Of a stretch of 64,000 nucleotides of DNA, positions 24,721 through 33,260 are shown piece by piece. The DNA is from ZC4RG25 sp023428365 (GTDB lineage: Bacteria > Pseudomonadota > Alphaproteobacteria > Rhizobiales > Hyphomicrobiaceae). Each line of letters starts with the position of its first letter. Positions within the stretch are counted from its first letter, which is position 1. Under the pieces are notes generated by a model that searched no databases, was not told where the DNA came from, and worked only from the letters and a program-made list of their open reading frames with translations. Both the position numbers and the translations under genes were made by a program. Location: positions 222,096 to 286,095 of the forward strand of contig JBNOAI010000008.1 in the NCBI GenBank assembly GCA_050283925.1, given 5' to 3'.

Positions 24721-25143
24721 ATGCGTTATGGTGGCCCGGATGTTCGGGCTCAGGTCGCCGGTATTGATTTCTCTGGGACCGAGACCAGAGACGACGCGAT
24801 CGGTTCCGACATGAACAAAATCCGTCTGGCGAAGTATGCGATCGGTCAAGTGGTTCGCCACCGCTTCTACCCGTTCCGTGGGGTGGTCTTCGATATCGAC
24901 CCCGTGTTCGACAACACCGAGGAATGGTGGCAGTCGATCCCCGAGGATATTCGTCCGCACAAGGATCAGCCCTTCTACCATCTGCTGGCTGAGAACGCGG
25001 AGACGGAATACGTCGCCTATGTTTCGGAGCAGAACCTGCTGCCGGATGACAGCGGCACCCCACTGCGGCATCCTAAAGTGCTGGAACTGTTTTCAGAAAC
25101 CGAGAACGGCGAGTATCAGGCGACGTTCGTGCAGGAGCACTGA
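24721..25143 (+). CDS. hspQ: Heat shock protein HspQ (hemimethylated-DNA-binding YccV-like fold)
   Basis: HspQ is a small SH3-like-fold protein. In E. coli it modulates Lon protease specificity and was first described as binding hemimethylated oriC DNA. The conserved part is KYAIGQVVRHRFYPFRGVVF, DIDPVFDNTEEWW, DQPFYHLLAENAETEYVAYV and SEQNLLPDDSGTP. The ATG at 24721 has an outstanding ribosome site (GGGGGAGGAG) and yields 140 residues. The family usually begins near the ATG at 24811 (110 residues), which has only a weak site. If the upstream start is used, the protein carries an unusual 30-residue acidic leader. The gene follows the malyl-CoA-lyase-like gene by about 40 bases. Confidence 0.88.
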   Translation: MRYGGPDVRAQVAGIDFSGTETRDDAIGSDMNKIRLAKYAIGQVVRHRFYPFRGVVFDIDPVFDNTEEWWQSIPEDIRPHKDQPFYHLLAENAETEYVAYVSEQNLLPDDSGTPLRHPKVLELFSETENGEYQATFVQEH

Positions 25144-25193
25144 ACACGGTCGGCACCGCCGCCTGTTCGTCTGATTGGTCTGTCGGAAAACAA

Positions 25194-25220
25194 AGAAGCC
25201 GCCCCGAAGAGGCGGCTTCT
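25194..25220. terminator. Bidirectional rho-independent terminator between hspQ and ialB
   Basis: A perfect 10-bp stem AGAAGCCGCC / GGCGGCTTCT encloses a 7-base loop. It lies between two convergent genes. On the minus strand it is followed by TTTGTTTTCC, a good T-tract for the ialB-family gene; on the plus strand GTCATTT follows. Confidence 0.85.
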
Positions 25221-25243
25221 GTCATTTCGGCGAGGAGCTCCCG

Positions 25244-26053
25244 TTATTTCTTGGCGGGAGGAGCGTCCTTCTTCTGATCGGCCGCCTGCTTTTGCATCTG
25301 CTCCTGGCGCTGCTTGAATGCCTCAGCCTGACGCTGGCGGATCTGCTGCATCAGCTGTCCGCGGGCCTGGGCATAAGCCTCGTTGTCAACCGGAGCGCCG
25401 GCGTGAGCCGCCGAGAACCCAGTCAACGGCACCGGGAAAGCAATCGGCTGCGCATTGGCATTGATGGCGAGAATCATCAGACCGCCACCGGTCTTCATCG
25501 AGTCGACCAGTTCCTTCGGCGCCTCGACCTCGGCGGTGCAGCCAGCCGGATGGCAGAGCGAGAACTTCAGATCGATCGGCTTCAGCGACGTCTCATCGAT
25601 CTTTTCGTTCTTCTGCGCCTTTTCCCACTGGTCCTTGGTGTAGACCGCAGCCTTGACGCCCGGCGGGAGGGCCATGCCCAGCGGCACCATGATCATCAAA
25701 TGGTTATTCGGCGTGCCTTCCACGTCACGGATCGCGGCTGACACCAGTACCGTGCCGGTGTTGCCATCTAGGCGCTCGTGATGAGTCAGGCAGATGTTCT
25801 TCTCTTCCTTGACTTCCTTGCCGTCCTTGCCGCGCGACGCCAGTTCGGCCTTCTCGCAAAGCTTCACCCAAGCGCTCTGTTCCGCAGGTGCGGCCTGTTT
25901 ACCCTTGGCATCCTTGGCAGCAGGCGCTCCCTTGGCAGGCGGTTTCTGTTGAGCAAACGAAGGCGCGACGTAAGCCGCCTGAACACCAAGCAACATTACA
26001 GCGCCTACCAGCGCCCGGGCAGCGCCAGCGGCGCGCCAACCTGAATATGCCAT
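25244..26053 (-). CDS. IalB-family (invasion-associated locus B) exported protein
   Basis: A 269-residue secreted or periplasmic protein. From the ATG at 26053 it has a signal peptide (hydrophobic ALVGAVMLLGVQAAYVAP, cleavage near SFAQQ) and a lysine/alanine-rich linker. The IalB domain follows at about residues 60-215: AWVKLCEKAEL, NICLTHHERLDGNTGTVLVS, PLGMALPPGVKAAV, and FSLCHPAGCTAEVEAP with conserved cysteines. A glutamine-rich helix with strong coiled-coil character (AEAFKQRQEQMQKQAADQ) ends the chain. IalB homologues are linked to erythrocyte invasion in Bartonella, but in free-living rhizobia the role is unknown. An in-frame upstream extension of 24 codons looks untranslated. Confidence 0.88.
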   Translation of the reverse strand: MAYSGWRAAGAARALVGAVMLLGVQAAYVAPSFAQQKPPAKGAPAAKDAKGKQAAPAEQSAWVKLCEKAELASRGKDGKEVKEEKNICLTHHERLDGNTGTVLVSAAIRDVEGTPNNHLMIMVPLGMALPPGVKAAVYTKDQWEKAQKNEKIDETSLKPIDLKFSLCHPAGCTAEVEAPKELVDSMKTGGGLMILAINANAQPIAFPVPLTGFSAAHAGAPVDNEAYAQARGQLMQQIRQRQAEAFKQRQEQMQKQAADQKKDAPPAKK

Positions 26054-26377
26054 CGTCTGATCCCAACCCTTTCGTTGCCGAGCGGATACAGCCCGCCCAC
26101 CCCTCGACGCCTGCGTATGAAACACGCCGGTCCGTCACTTAACCGCTTGGGACGCGTGCATGCCGGGGACTAAGGCCGCGATTGCGGCAATCCCGTGGCC
26201 AGTTCCTAATGCGTCCTGTGCATGCAGATCAACCTACAGATACGCGTGGCATAGTCGCAACGTCGCACGACGAAGTTATGGTCATTCTGCATCGTGATTG
26301 TGATAAAGCCTGCAAATCGCACCAGCTCCAAGGCGAGTTGTCCCCAAACGTCCCGAAGAAGGTGCCAAGTCATTCAG
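26054..26377. other. 324-base divergent intergenic region
   Basis: This stretch separates the ialB-family gene (minus) from the YejA-like gene (plus) and must hold promoters for both. I see no convincing gene. Short symmetric elements such as CGTCG-CA-CGACG (26261-26272) are present but not strong enough to call an operator. Confidence 0.4.
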
Positions 26378-28180
26378 ATGCCTTTGAAAATCGCGTCCAC
26401 CCTGGTCGCCATTGCCGCGGCCTTGATGCTCGTTCCCGGACTTTCCAACGCCGCCGAGCGTCATGGCATCGCCATGCACGGCGAACCCGCGCTGCCGCCA
26501 GACTTCAGCCATCTGCCCTATGCAGATCCGGGCGCACCCAAGGGCGGACGGCTCAGGCTGGGAGCGTTGGGCACTTTCGACAGCCTAAATCCCTTTATCA
26601 TCAAAGGCGTCACGCCCTCTGGTCTGCGTGAGTACGTCTATGAGAGCCTCATGGCCCGCTCGCAAGATGAACCCTTCACGCTGTACGGGCTGATCGCCGG
26701 CAGCATCGACATGCCGAACGACCGCAGCTCGATCACATTCAATCTGCGCCCGGAAGCGCGCTTTTCCAACGGCACCCCAATCACGCCAGCCGACGTGATC
26801 CACTCCCATGCCCTGCTGAAGGAAAAAGGCTGGCCGTATCACCGCTCCTACTATTCCAAAGTCGCAAAAGCCGAACAGGTCGGCGAGCATTCCGTCCGGT
26901 TCACGTTCACGGATGTCGGAGACCGCGAAATCCCGCTGATCCTCGGCCTCATGCCGATCCTGCCGCGCCATATCATGACCGAGGAGCGTTTTGACCGCAC
27001 CAGCCTCGAACCGCCGGTCGGTAGCGGCCCCTATACGGTCGCCGCCGTCGATCCTGGCCGCACCTTCACCCTGCGCCGCAATCCGGATTATTGGGGCAAG
27101 AACCTGCCGATTACGCGCGGCCGCTTCAACTTCGACGAAATCCGCTACGAATTCTTCCGCGATGCGGCGAGCCTGTTCGAGGCCTTCAAGGCCGGTCAGG
27201 TCGATGCGCGCGCCGAGGATGACCCTGGCCGCTGGGCGGAGGGTTACGATTTTCCGGCAGTCGCTGATGGCCGCGTGATCAAGCGTGAATTCGCGACCGG
27301 AACGCCTGCAGGCATGTCGGCACTGGTGTTCAACACGCGCAGGCCGGTGTTTGCCGATCAGCGGGTACGCCGCGCGCTCGCCCTGCTGTTCGATGCCGAA
27401 TGGATCAATCGCAATCTGTTCCACGGCCTCTACACGCGCACGGACAGCTATTTCTCGCGTTCGCAGCTGGCATCCACCGGGCGTGTAGCATCAGAGGCCG
27501 AGCGGAAATTGCTGGCGCCCTTTCCAGGCGCTGTGCTGCCCGAGGTGATGGAGGGACGCGCGCGTCTTCCGGAAAGCGACGGATCTGGCAACAACCGCTC
27601 TGCGCAGCGCGAAGCTTTCGAGTTGCTGAAAGAAGCCGGTTACGAGCTGGATGGGCGGCGGCTGATCAACACCAAGACCGGCGCGCCGCTGGCGTTCGAA
27701 TTTCTCGCTTCGACGCGGGCGCAAGAGCGGCTGATGCTGAGCTACGCCAAAATGCTGGAGCGCCTCGGTATTCAGGTGACGATCCGGCAAGTCGATTCCG
27801 CACAATATTGGTCGCGCCTGAAATCCTTCGACTTCGACATGATCCAGTGGAATTGGGGATCGTCGCTGTCTCCCGGCAATGAACAGATCAACCGCTGGTC
27901 GTCGCGCGCTGCCGATATCGAAGGCAGTCTCAATTACCCTGGCGTGCGTAGTGAAGCAGCCGATGCGATGATCGCGGCCATGCTGGCGGCGATGACGTAT
28001 GAAGACCTGACCACTGCGGTGCGGGCTTTCGACCGCGTTCTGCTGTCCGGCGATTACGTCATTCCTCTCTTCTACATTCCGAAACAGTGGATGGCCTATT
28101 GGGCGCACTTGCGCGCGCCTGGACGAACCGCATTGCTGGGAACCGATTTCGATACTTGGTGGTCCGCCGGAGATCCGTGA
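26378..28180 (+). CDS. ABC transporter peptide-binding protein, family 5, YejA-like
   Basis: A 600-residue periplasmic extracellular solute-binding protein. The signal peptide (MPLKIASTLVAIAAALMLVP, cleavage after SNA) precedes the mature chain. The chain has the YejA-type opening HGIAMHGEPALPPDFSHLPY, ADPGAPKGGRLRLGALGTFD, the family 5 signature around YVYESLMARSQDEPFTLYGL, and a DFDMIQWNWGSSLSPGNEQ segment. E. coli YejA (microcin C and peptide uptake) has similar length and motifs. No yejB, yejE or yejF permease genes follow; an acyl-CoA ligase starts at the next base. The binding protein is therefore an orphan here, and its permease must lie elsewhere. I took the ATG before the signal peptide, not the earlier in-frame one. 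Confidence 0.88.
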   Translation: MPLKIASTLVAIAAALMLVPGLSNAAERHGIAMHGEPALPPDFSHLPYADPGAPKGGRLRLGALGTFDSLNPFIIKGVTPSGLREYVYESLMARSQDEPFTLYGLIAGSIDMPNDRSSITFNLRPEARFSNGTPITPADVIHSHALLKEKGWPYHRSYYSKVAKAEQVGEHSVRFTFTDVGDREIPLILGLMPILPRHIMTEERFDRTSLEPPVGSGPYTVAAVDPGRTFTLRRNPDYWGKNLPITRGRFNFDEIRYEFFRDAASLFEAFKAGQVDARAEDDPGRWAEGYDFPAVADGRVIKREFATGTPAGMSALVFNTRRPVFADQRVRRALALLFDAEWINRNLFHGLYTRTDSYFSRSQLASTGRVASEAERKLLAPFPGAVLPEVMEGRARLPESDGSGNNRSAQREAFELLKEAGYELDGRRLINTKTGAPLAFEFLASTRAQERLMLSYAKMLERLGIQVTIRQVDSAQYWSRLKSFDFDMIQWNWGSSLSPGNEQINRWSSRAADIEGSLNYPGVRSEAADAMIAAMLAAMTYEDLTTAVRAFDRVLLSGDYVIPLFYIPKQWMAYWAHLRAPGRTALLGTDFDTWWSAGDP

Positions 28181-29746
28181 GTGACAGCGAGTTCGCCGGT
28201 GCAGGGTTATCGCGGAGAACGTCCTCCGGCTCGTTTCAACATGGCGGCCTATGCCATTGGGCGCGCAGCAACGCGCACGCCGGATAAGGTTGCGCTGATC
28301 GTCGTGTCCGATCCGGACCAACCGCCGGCCGAGGTTTGGACCTACGCTGAAATCGAAACAGCCGTCTTGTCTATTGCCGGCGCGCTGCAAGCAGAAGGTT
28401 TAGCGCCCGGCGCGCGTTTGATGATCAGGCTCGATAACACCAGCACCTATGCGCTGCTGTTCTTCGGTGCCATTGCCGGAGGCTTCGTGCCGCTTCCGGT
28501 CTCGACATTGCTCACGACGGACGAATTCGACTTCCTCCTCCGCGACAGTGGCGCGGCGGCGGTCGCCATCGCCGATGATTTCAAACCCGCATCGCTGCCC
28601 GATGATGTTCTGGTTCTGTCGAGCGACCGCGTGCAGGCGATGACGAAACACCCGGTTCGCGCATCGTACGCCGACACAGCCGCCGATGATCCCGCCTACT
28701 TGATCTACACCTCCGGCACTACCTCTCGACCCAAGGGTGTCGTTCACGGTCATCGCGCCGTCTGGGGACGACGGCCGATGTATCAGGGTTGGTACGGAAT
28801 GACAGAGGCGGATCGCGTGCTGCACGCGGGCGCCTTCAATTGGACGTACACGCTGGGCACTGGGCTCACCGATCCATGGGCCAATGGCGCGACGGCGATC
28901 GTCTACACCGGCCCCAAGGATCCCACTGTTTGGCCCCGCCTGATCGCGTCATCGCAAGCAACGATTTTCGCGGCGGTGCCTTCGCTCTATCGTCAGATCT
29001 TGCGCTACACCGACGTCAACTCCGCCTCGCTCGGCGTTCTGCGCCACGGGCTCACCGCTGGAGAAACGCCGCCGCCCGGACTGTTCGGGGATTGGCGCGC
29101 GCGCACCGGCCGCGAGTTGTATGAGGCGCTCGGCATGAGCGAGATCTCGACTTACGTGTCGTCATCGCCGACGGTTCCGCGCAAATCCGGCACGGTCGGC
29201 AAACCGCAAGCCGGCCGCTGCGTCGCCATTCTCCCGGTCGAAGGCAGCAATGATCCGCTGCCAGCCGGTGACGAAGGGTTGCTCGCGGTGCATCGCTCCG
29301 ATCCCGGAATGATGCTCGGCTATTGGAACCGGCCGGCCGAGGAAGCTGAAGTTTTCCGTGGCGACTGGTTCGTCGGCGGCGATCTTGCCAGCATGGATGC
29401 CGACGGTTACGTCACTCACCTTGGCCGCGCCAACGACATCATGAAGGCTCTCGGCTATCGCGTCGCGCCGCAAGAAGTGGAAGCGGTTCTCGCCGCCTAT
29501 CCCGGTGTCGCTGAAGTCGCCTGCGCTGAAATCCAGGTGCGGGCCGATGTATCGGTGATCGGAGCGTTCATCGTTTTACGCGATGGCGTTGCCCGCGATG
29601 CCGATGCGATCAAGCACTTTGCCAGCGAACGGCTCGCCCCCTACAAATGTCCGCGAGAGATCGTATTCGTCGATACGTTGCCCCGGACAGCCAACGGGAA
29701 GCTCCGCCGCGGCGATCTCAAGGCATGGCGTCCTGCCACGGCTTGA
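28181..29746 (+). CDS. AMP-dependent acyl-CoA synthetase/ligase
   Basis: A 521-residue member of the ANL superfamily that activates a carboxylic acid as acyl-AMP and then acyl-CoA. It has the P-loop YLIYTSGTTSRPKGVVHGHR, the A5 motif YEALGMSEISTYVSSSP, the A7 motif GDWFVGGDLASMDADGYVTH, the hinge GRANDIMKALGYRVAPQEVE, and the catalytic lysine in LPRTANGKLRRGDL. The motifs resemble benzoate-CoA or medium-chain acyl-CoA ligases, but the substrate cannot be assigned. The GTG start follows directly on the TGA of the YejA-like gene (no gap), so translation is probably coupled. The pairing with a peptide-binding protein is odd. Confidence 0.88.
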   Translation: MTASSPVQGYRGERPPARFNMAAYAIGRAATRTPDKVALIVVSDPDQPPAEVWTYAEIETAVLSIAGALQAEGLAPGARLMIRLDNTSTYALLFFGAIAGGFVPLPVSTLLTTDEFDFLLRDSGAAAVAIADDFKPASLPDDVLVLSSDRVQAMTKHPVRASYADTAADDPAYLIYTSGTTSRPKGVVHGHRAVWGRRPMYQGWYGMTEADRVLHAGAFNWTYTLGTGLTDPWANGATAIVYTGPKDPTVWPRLIASSQATIFAAVPSLYRQILRYTDVNSASLGVLRHGLTAGETPPPGLFGDWRARTGRELYEALGMSEISTYVSSSPTVPRKSGTVGKPQAGRCVAILPVEGSNDPLPAGDEGLLAVHRSDPGMMLGYWNRPAEEAEVFRGDWFVGGDLASMDADGYVTHLGRANDIMKALGYRVAPQEVEAVLAAYPGVAEVACAEIQVRADVSVIGAFIVLRDGVARDADAIKHFASERLAPYKCPREIVFVDTLPRTANGKLRRGDLKAWRPATA

Positions 29747-29807
29747 ACGCAGTAAGCCTCAATGGAAGTTCACAGCTTCGTCCATGATCGGAGACTGAAA
29801 GTAATTT

Positions 29808-30287
29808 ATGATCGAACGATTTGAAATCCGCATTCTGAGCCCCCGAGATATCCACCTGATGCGGGGCATGCTCGGGATGTTTGCCAAAGCGTTCGAAGAA
29901 ACCGAGACGTATCTGGGCAATCAGCCTGCCGACGGATATTTGTCCAAGCTTCTCGGAAAAAGCCATTTCATCGCCATTGCTGCAACGGCAGACGATGACG
30001 TCGTAGGGGGGTTGGTCGCGTATGAGCTGGATAAGTTCGAACAGGATCGGCGTGAGATTTATATCTACGACCTCGCGGTCGATGAAGCACACCGGCGGCG
30101 TGGCATCGCGACGGCATTAATCAATGCATTGCGGGAAAATGCCGTTCAGCGCGACGCGTATGTCATATTTGTGCAAGCCGATCTCGTGGATGCGCCCGCG
30201 ATTGCCCTCTACGATAAACTCGGGGTGAAGGAGACTGCGCACCACTTCGACATCACCCCGCGCACATTTCGCGATCGCAATGAGTGA
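29808..30287 (+). CDS. GNAT acetyltransferase resembling AAC(3)-I aminoglycoside acetyltransferases
   Basis: A 159-residue GNAT protein. From memory of the AAC(3)-I family, its segments line up along nearly the whole length: MRGMLGMFAKAFEETETYLG, DGYLSKLLGKSHFIAIAA, VVGGLVAYELDKFEQDRREI, YIYDLAVDEAHRRRGIATAL with the acetyl-CoA R-R-x-G-I-A loop, AYVIFVQADLVDAPAIALYD, KLGVKE and HFDITPRTF. AAC(3)-I enzymes acetylate the 3-amino group of gentamicin-type drugs. No integron attC site, integrase or insertion sequence is visible around it, so this looks like a resident chromosomal homologue. Whether it acts on aminoglycosides is unknown. Confidence 0.82.
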   Translation: MIERFEIRILSPRDIHLMRGMLGMFAKAFEETETYLGNQPADGYLSKLLGKSHFIAIAATADDDVVGGLVAYELDKFEQDRREIYIYDLAVDEAHRRRGIATALINALRENAVQRDAYVIFVQADLVDAPAIALYDKLGVKETAHHFDITPRTFRDRNE

Positions 30288-30352
30288 TCCACCTCATGGC
30301 GATTGACGGTCGAAAGCTATAATTGAACTGAGACATTAGGGAGAAACCGCAC

Positions 30353-30823
30353 GTGACGCTCAAGGCAGAACCACTTACCGCAGAGGCCTTCGCTCCTTAC
30401 GGCGATGTCCTGGTTGCGCCAGCTTCAGGCCGCACGGACTTCGGCGAGACGCTGGTCACTCTGCGCCCTCATGCGCGTCCGAGCCTCGCAATTGCGCTGG
30501 TCCCGCCAACTGAGGGAGTGACGCTCAACGCCACGAAGATGGAGCGGCACGAGTTCACATCCCAGAGCTTCATTCCTCTCGACGTCTCACGCTATCTGAT
30601 TTTCGTTGCGCCCAAGACGGCCGAGGGCAAGCCAGACATCACCAAGGCGCGCGCCTTCATCGCCGGTCCGGGCCAGGGCATCACATACCGTCATGACACG
30701 TGGCATCATCCGATGGTGACGCTCGACAAACCGGCGCAGTTCGCGGTCTACATGTGGCGCGATGACAAGACCGACGACGAGTTCGTCGATATCACGCCGA
30801 CGGTCATCGAAATTCCAACCTGA
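30353..30823 (+). CDS. allA: Ureidoglycolate lyase (AllA family)
   Basis: AllA splits ureidoglycolate into glyoxylate and urea at the end of allantoin and purine breakdown. The 156-residue cupin-like protein has LTAEAFAPYGDVL at the start, ATKMERHEFTSQSFIPLDVS, RYLIFVAP, and the GPGQGITYRHDTWHHPMVTL segment with the conserved histidines, then FAVYMWRDDKTDDEFVDI. It starts at a GTG (30353) with AGGGAGA upstream. The rest of the allantoin pathway is not next to it, although a dihydroorotase-like amidohydrolase lies about 23 kb away. Confidence 0.88.
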   Translation: MTLKAEPLTAEAFAPYGDVLVAPASGRTDFGETLVTLRPHARPSLAIALVPPTEGVTLNATKMERHEFTSQSFIPLDVSRYLIFVAPKTAEGKPDITKARAFIAGPGQGITYRHDTWHHPMVTLDKPAQFAVYMWRDDKTDDEFVDITPTVIEIPT

Positions 30824-30836
30824 CGCCGCCGAAAGA

Positions 30837-31352
30837 TCAGCGACCGGGCTCGCACTGCGCCGACAGAACCATCGCCACGAACGTTCCTTTGGCTTGCCGG
30901 TATTCATCCATCGGCTTGCCTTGGAACGTGCGCTTCAAGGCGTTGTACTTGTCGATCAGCCGCGGATCGCTGCGCAGGGCGTCTGCAAACAAGTGGAAGA
31001 AATCCTCCGGCCCATCCATGACCGCCAGCTGTATGCCCAGATGAGGTGACGTTGCGGCATCCTCGAACGATGCGAAGGTATCGGTTTGAAACGAGCCGGT
31101 GTTGCGCGCATATCGCGCCGCCAGAGCACTCTCAGCCTCGGCGAACTCGTCCGGCTTAATCCGCACGACGATGTCGAGGTCGCCTTTCGTGAGGCAGCCT
31201 GAAACAGCAGTCGCGCCGACGTGGCGGATATCCGCCGATCGAGGAAGGAGGCGCCCCAGTTCAACGACGACTTCACTGAAAAGCGCGTCGGCGGCTCGGC
31301 GGGCAGCATCCGGGTCGGGCTTGGCGATAAAATATGGGCTATCGGGCATCAT
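30837..31352 (-). CDS. GrpB-like nucleotidyltransferase-fold protein (UPF0157)
   Basis: A 171-residue protein with the GrpB family features: an IRHVGATAVSGCLTKGDLDI segment (GrpB usually HVGSTAVPGL...KPIIDI), which carries the D-x-D-like pair of nucleotidyltransferase folds, then DDFFHLFADAL-type (here EDFFHLFADALR) and the C-terminal YNALKRTFQGKPMDEYRQAK helix. The proline after TAV, typical of the family, is replaced by serine. The biological role is unknown. It is convergent with allA, 13 bases apart, and is downstream of the H3TH-repeat gene on the same strand. Confidence 0.75.
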   Translation of the reverse strand: MMPDSPYFIAKPDPDAARRAADALFSEVVVELGRLLPRSADIRHVGATAVSGCLTKGDLDIVVRIKPDEFAEAESALAARYARNTGSFQTDTFASFEDAATSPHLGIQLAVMDGPEDFFHLFADALRSDPRLIDKYNALKRTFQGKPMDEYRQAKGTFVAMVLSAQCEPGR

Positions 31353-31390
31353 TCAATTGAAACGGAAGAGCACCACCAAATCCGACGATG

Positions 31391-33214
31391 TCACGATTTC
31401 GGGCGGCTTGTCTCCACCTCACCGCGATCGACACGCTTGGCAAATTCAGTTTGCCCGCCCGACGCCAGAATGCGCGCCTGCTCGACCCAATTCTCGCGTT
31501 CGATGCGACCACGGAATTCGAGTGCCTGACTGACGCGATTGATGTCAGAACTGGTCCAGTTGGCGATCTGTTCGTAGCGCCAGACGCCCATGGCGTTGAG
31601 CCGCTTCTCGATCAGCACGCCGACACCGCGGATGCGCTTGAGATCATCGGGGCGTGCCGGTGGCGTTGCACCCCCGGTTGTGCCGATAGCTGCGGGAGGA
31701 ACCTCACCGCCGCGTAATGCTTCGGAACGCACGGAGCGTAGCGCGGTTAGGTCAACCTTCTTTTCCGGCGCCGCCTCGGCATGGGCGGCATCAGGATGCG
31801 GGGCGGTGCGGATCGCTTCAGCCAATTTGGTGGGGCGACGCGCCTCCGGGGCGGCTTCGGCTGCCTTGCTATCAAACGTGCGCGCATAGGCCGTTTCGCC
31901 CCCGCGCGCCAGAATGTGAGCCTGCTCGATCCAGTTCTCGCGCGAAATGCGGCCTTCGTTGCCGAGCAGAGATTCAAATCGGGTCACTTCGGCACGTGAC
32001 CAATTTGCGATCTGATCGTAACGGCTGACGCCTTTTACATTCAGCAGCCGCTCGACTTCCTCGCTGATCTGACTGACGCGCTGCAGGTTGTCCCGACCCA
32101 GCGCAAGTGCTGCCGGGCGGCGTGGCGGGAGTGCTGCAATGGATGCAGCAACGGCCGCGCCGATACCGGAGACAGCGGCAGCTGAGCCCAACGGAGCGCC
32201 AGTGGCAGGCTTTCGGCTCGTTCCCTCGTCTGCGCTTGGTTTTGCAAGTGTCTGCTTGGCATCCTGGGTCCGGCGGGCATAGGCGGTCTTACCGCCGCTC
32301 GCGAGAATCTGAGCCTGCTCGATCCAGTTCTCGTGCTCAATACGTCCCTTAAAGCCAAATGTATCGCTGATCTTCTGAACGTCGTCGGGACCCCACGCGG
32401 CGATATCGGCAAAGCGACGCACGCCAGCCTCGCGCAGCTTGTCCTGCAACGCTGCATCAATGGCACGAATGCGCGTGAGATCATCCAAGGCACCCGTTGC
32501 CACGGGCGTGGCCGGCGGCGTGGGCGCAGGAGCCACCGACAGCTTCGACTGACCAGACGTCGCCGTCGCGTCGGAACGGCGAGCGCCCATTGCGGCAACG
32601 GCAGCCATGGCTTGCGCGGCAGCCGCTGAGGTTCCCGAGAAACCTCTCGCGGGCGATGCCGGCGACGGTTCGGACTTTGTGGGCTGCTCGGCAGCTTCCG
32701 GCGCTTTCGCGACTTTGGGTGCAGGGGACGGCTCTACAGGCGGCGACGGCGGTGCAACGGTCACTGGCTCCGCTGGTGGGGGAACGGCCGGCGCTTTCGC
32801 GACAACAGGTGCGGGAGGCGGCGGCTCGGCGACAGGCGAAGTCTCCGGCGACTCGGCCACCGGCTCAGACTGTTCCCTCGCCTTGGGATAGACGTAACCG
32901 TCACTCTGGGTCAGCGAGCGCTGGAACCTCTGTGTTGTCTCTGCCAGGGCCGCATCATCCGGCTCAACCTGCGGCACGCTGACCGTCTCGGGGATGCTTT
33001 CGATCTTCGGCCTGATCGGCTCGTGATCCGGCAGACGACGCGGTGCCGCCACAGCGACCGGAGCCATTGCTTCCACGACAGGAGCGGCCCGATGGAAATC
33101 CACCACCTCGACAGGCTCGGCGTAGAACGTCCTGCGCAGAAGGCAACCAACGAAGGCCCCGACGAAATACGCTCCGATGAGCAACAACGCGGTTTCCAAC
33201 AACAGGGCAGTCAT
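31391..33214 (-). CDS. Membrane-anchored protein with three helix-hairpin-helix (H3TH) repeats
   Basis: A 607-residue protein of unknown function. An N-terminal membrane helix (about residues 3-24, LLLETALLLIGAYFVGAFVG) precedes a long proline/alanine/glutamate-rich linker to about residue 240. Three repeats of about 71 residues follow, at about 244-314, 375-445 and 523-593. Each has a D-x-L-x-R-I/V opening, a G-V-x-R-x-x-x-I-A-x-W centre and a near-identical G-R-I-x-x-E-N-W-I/V-E-Q-A-x-I-L-A end. This resembles the helix-hairpin-helix domain of predicted flap-endonuclease-like and NADH-dehydrogenase-E-associated proteins. No nuclease active site is visible. The start is the ATG at 33214, just before the membrane helix. 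Third gene of an operon with the small membrane protein and the OmpA protein. Confidence 0.75.
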   Translation of the reverse strand: MTALLLETALLLIGAYFVGAFVGCLLRRTFYAEPVEVVDFHRAAPVVEAMAPVAVAAPRRLPDHEPIRPKIESIPETVSVPQVEPDDAALAETTQRFQRSLTQSDGYVYPKAREQSEPVAESPETSPVAEPPPPAPVVAKAPAVPPPAEPVTVAPPSPPVEPSPAPKVAKAPEAAEQPTKSEPSPASPARGFSGTSAAAAQAMAAVAAMGARRSDATATSGQSKLSVAPAPTPPATPVATGALDDLTRIRAIDAALQDKLREAGVRRFADIAAWGPDDVQKISDTFGFKGRIEHENWIEQAQILASGGKTAYARRTQDAKQTLAKPSADEGTSRKPATGAPLGSAAAVSGIGAAVAASIAALPPRRPAALALGRDNLQRVSQISEEVERLLNVKGVSRYDQIANWSRAEVTRFESLLGNEGRISRENWIEQAHILARGGETAYARTFDSKAAEAAPEARRPTKLAEAIRTAPHPDAAHAEAAPEKKVDLTALRSVRSEALRGGEVPPAAIGTTGGATPPARPDDLKRIRGVGVLIEKRLNAMGVWRYEQIANWTSSDINRVSQALEFRGRIERENWVEQARILASGGQTEFAKRVDRGEVETSRPKS

Positions 33215-33260
33215 CCGAGGCGTCCCCTTCGGCGCAACATTTCGTCCTGGCGAGAAGCGC

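Noticed and set aside
26182..26631. Plus-strand frame overlapping the start of the YejA-like gene
   Set aside because: Mostly out of frame with the signal peptide of the real gene and Arg/Ser-rich; no ribosome site.
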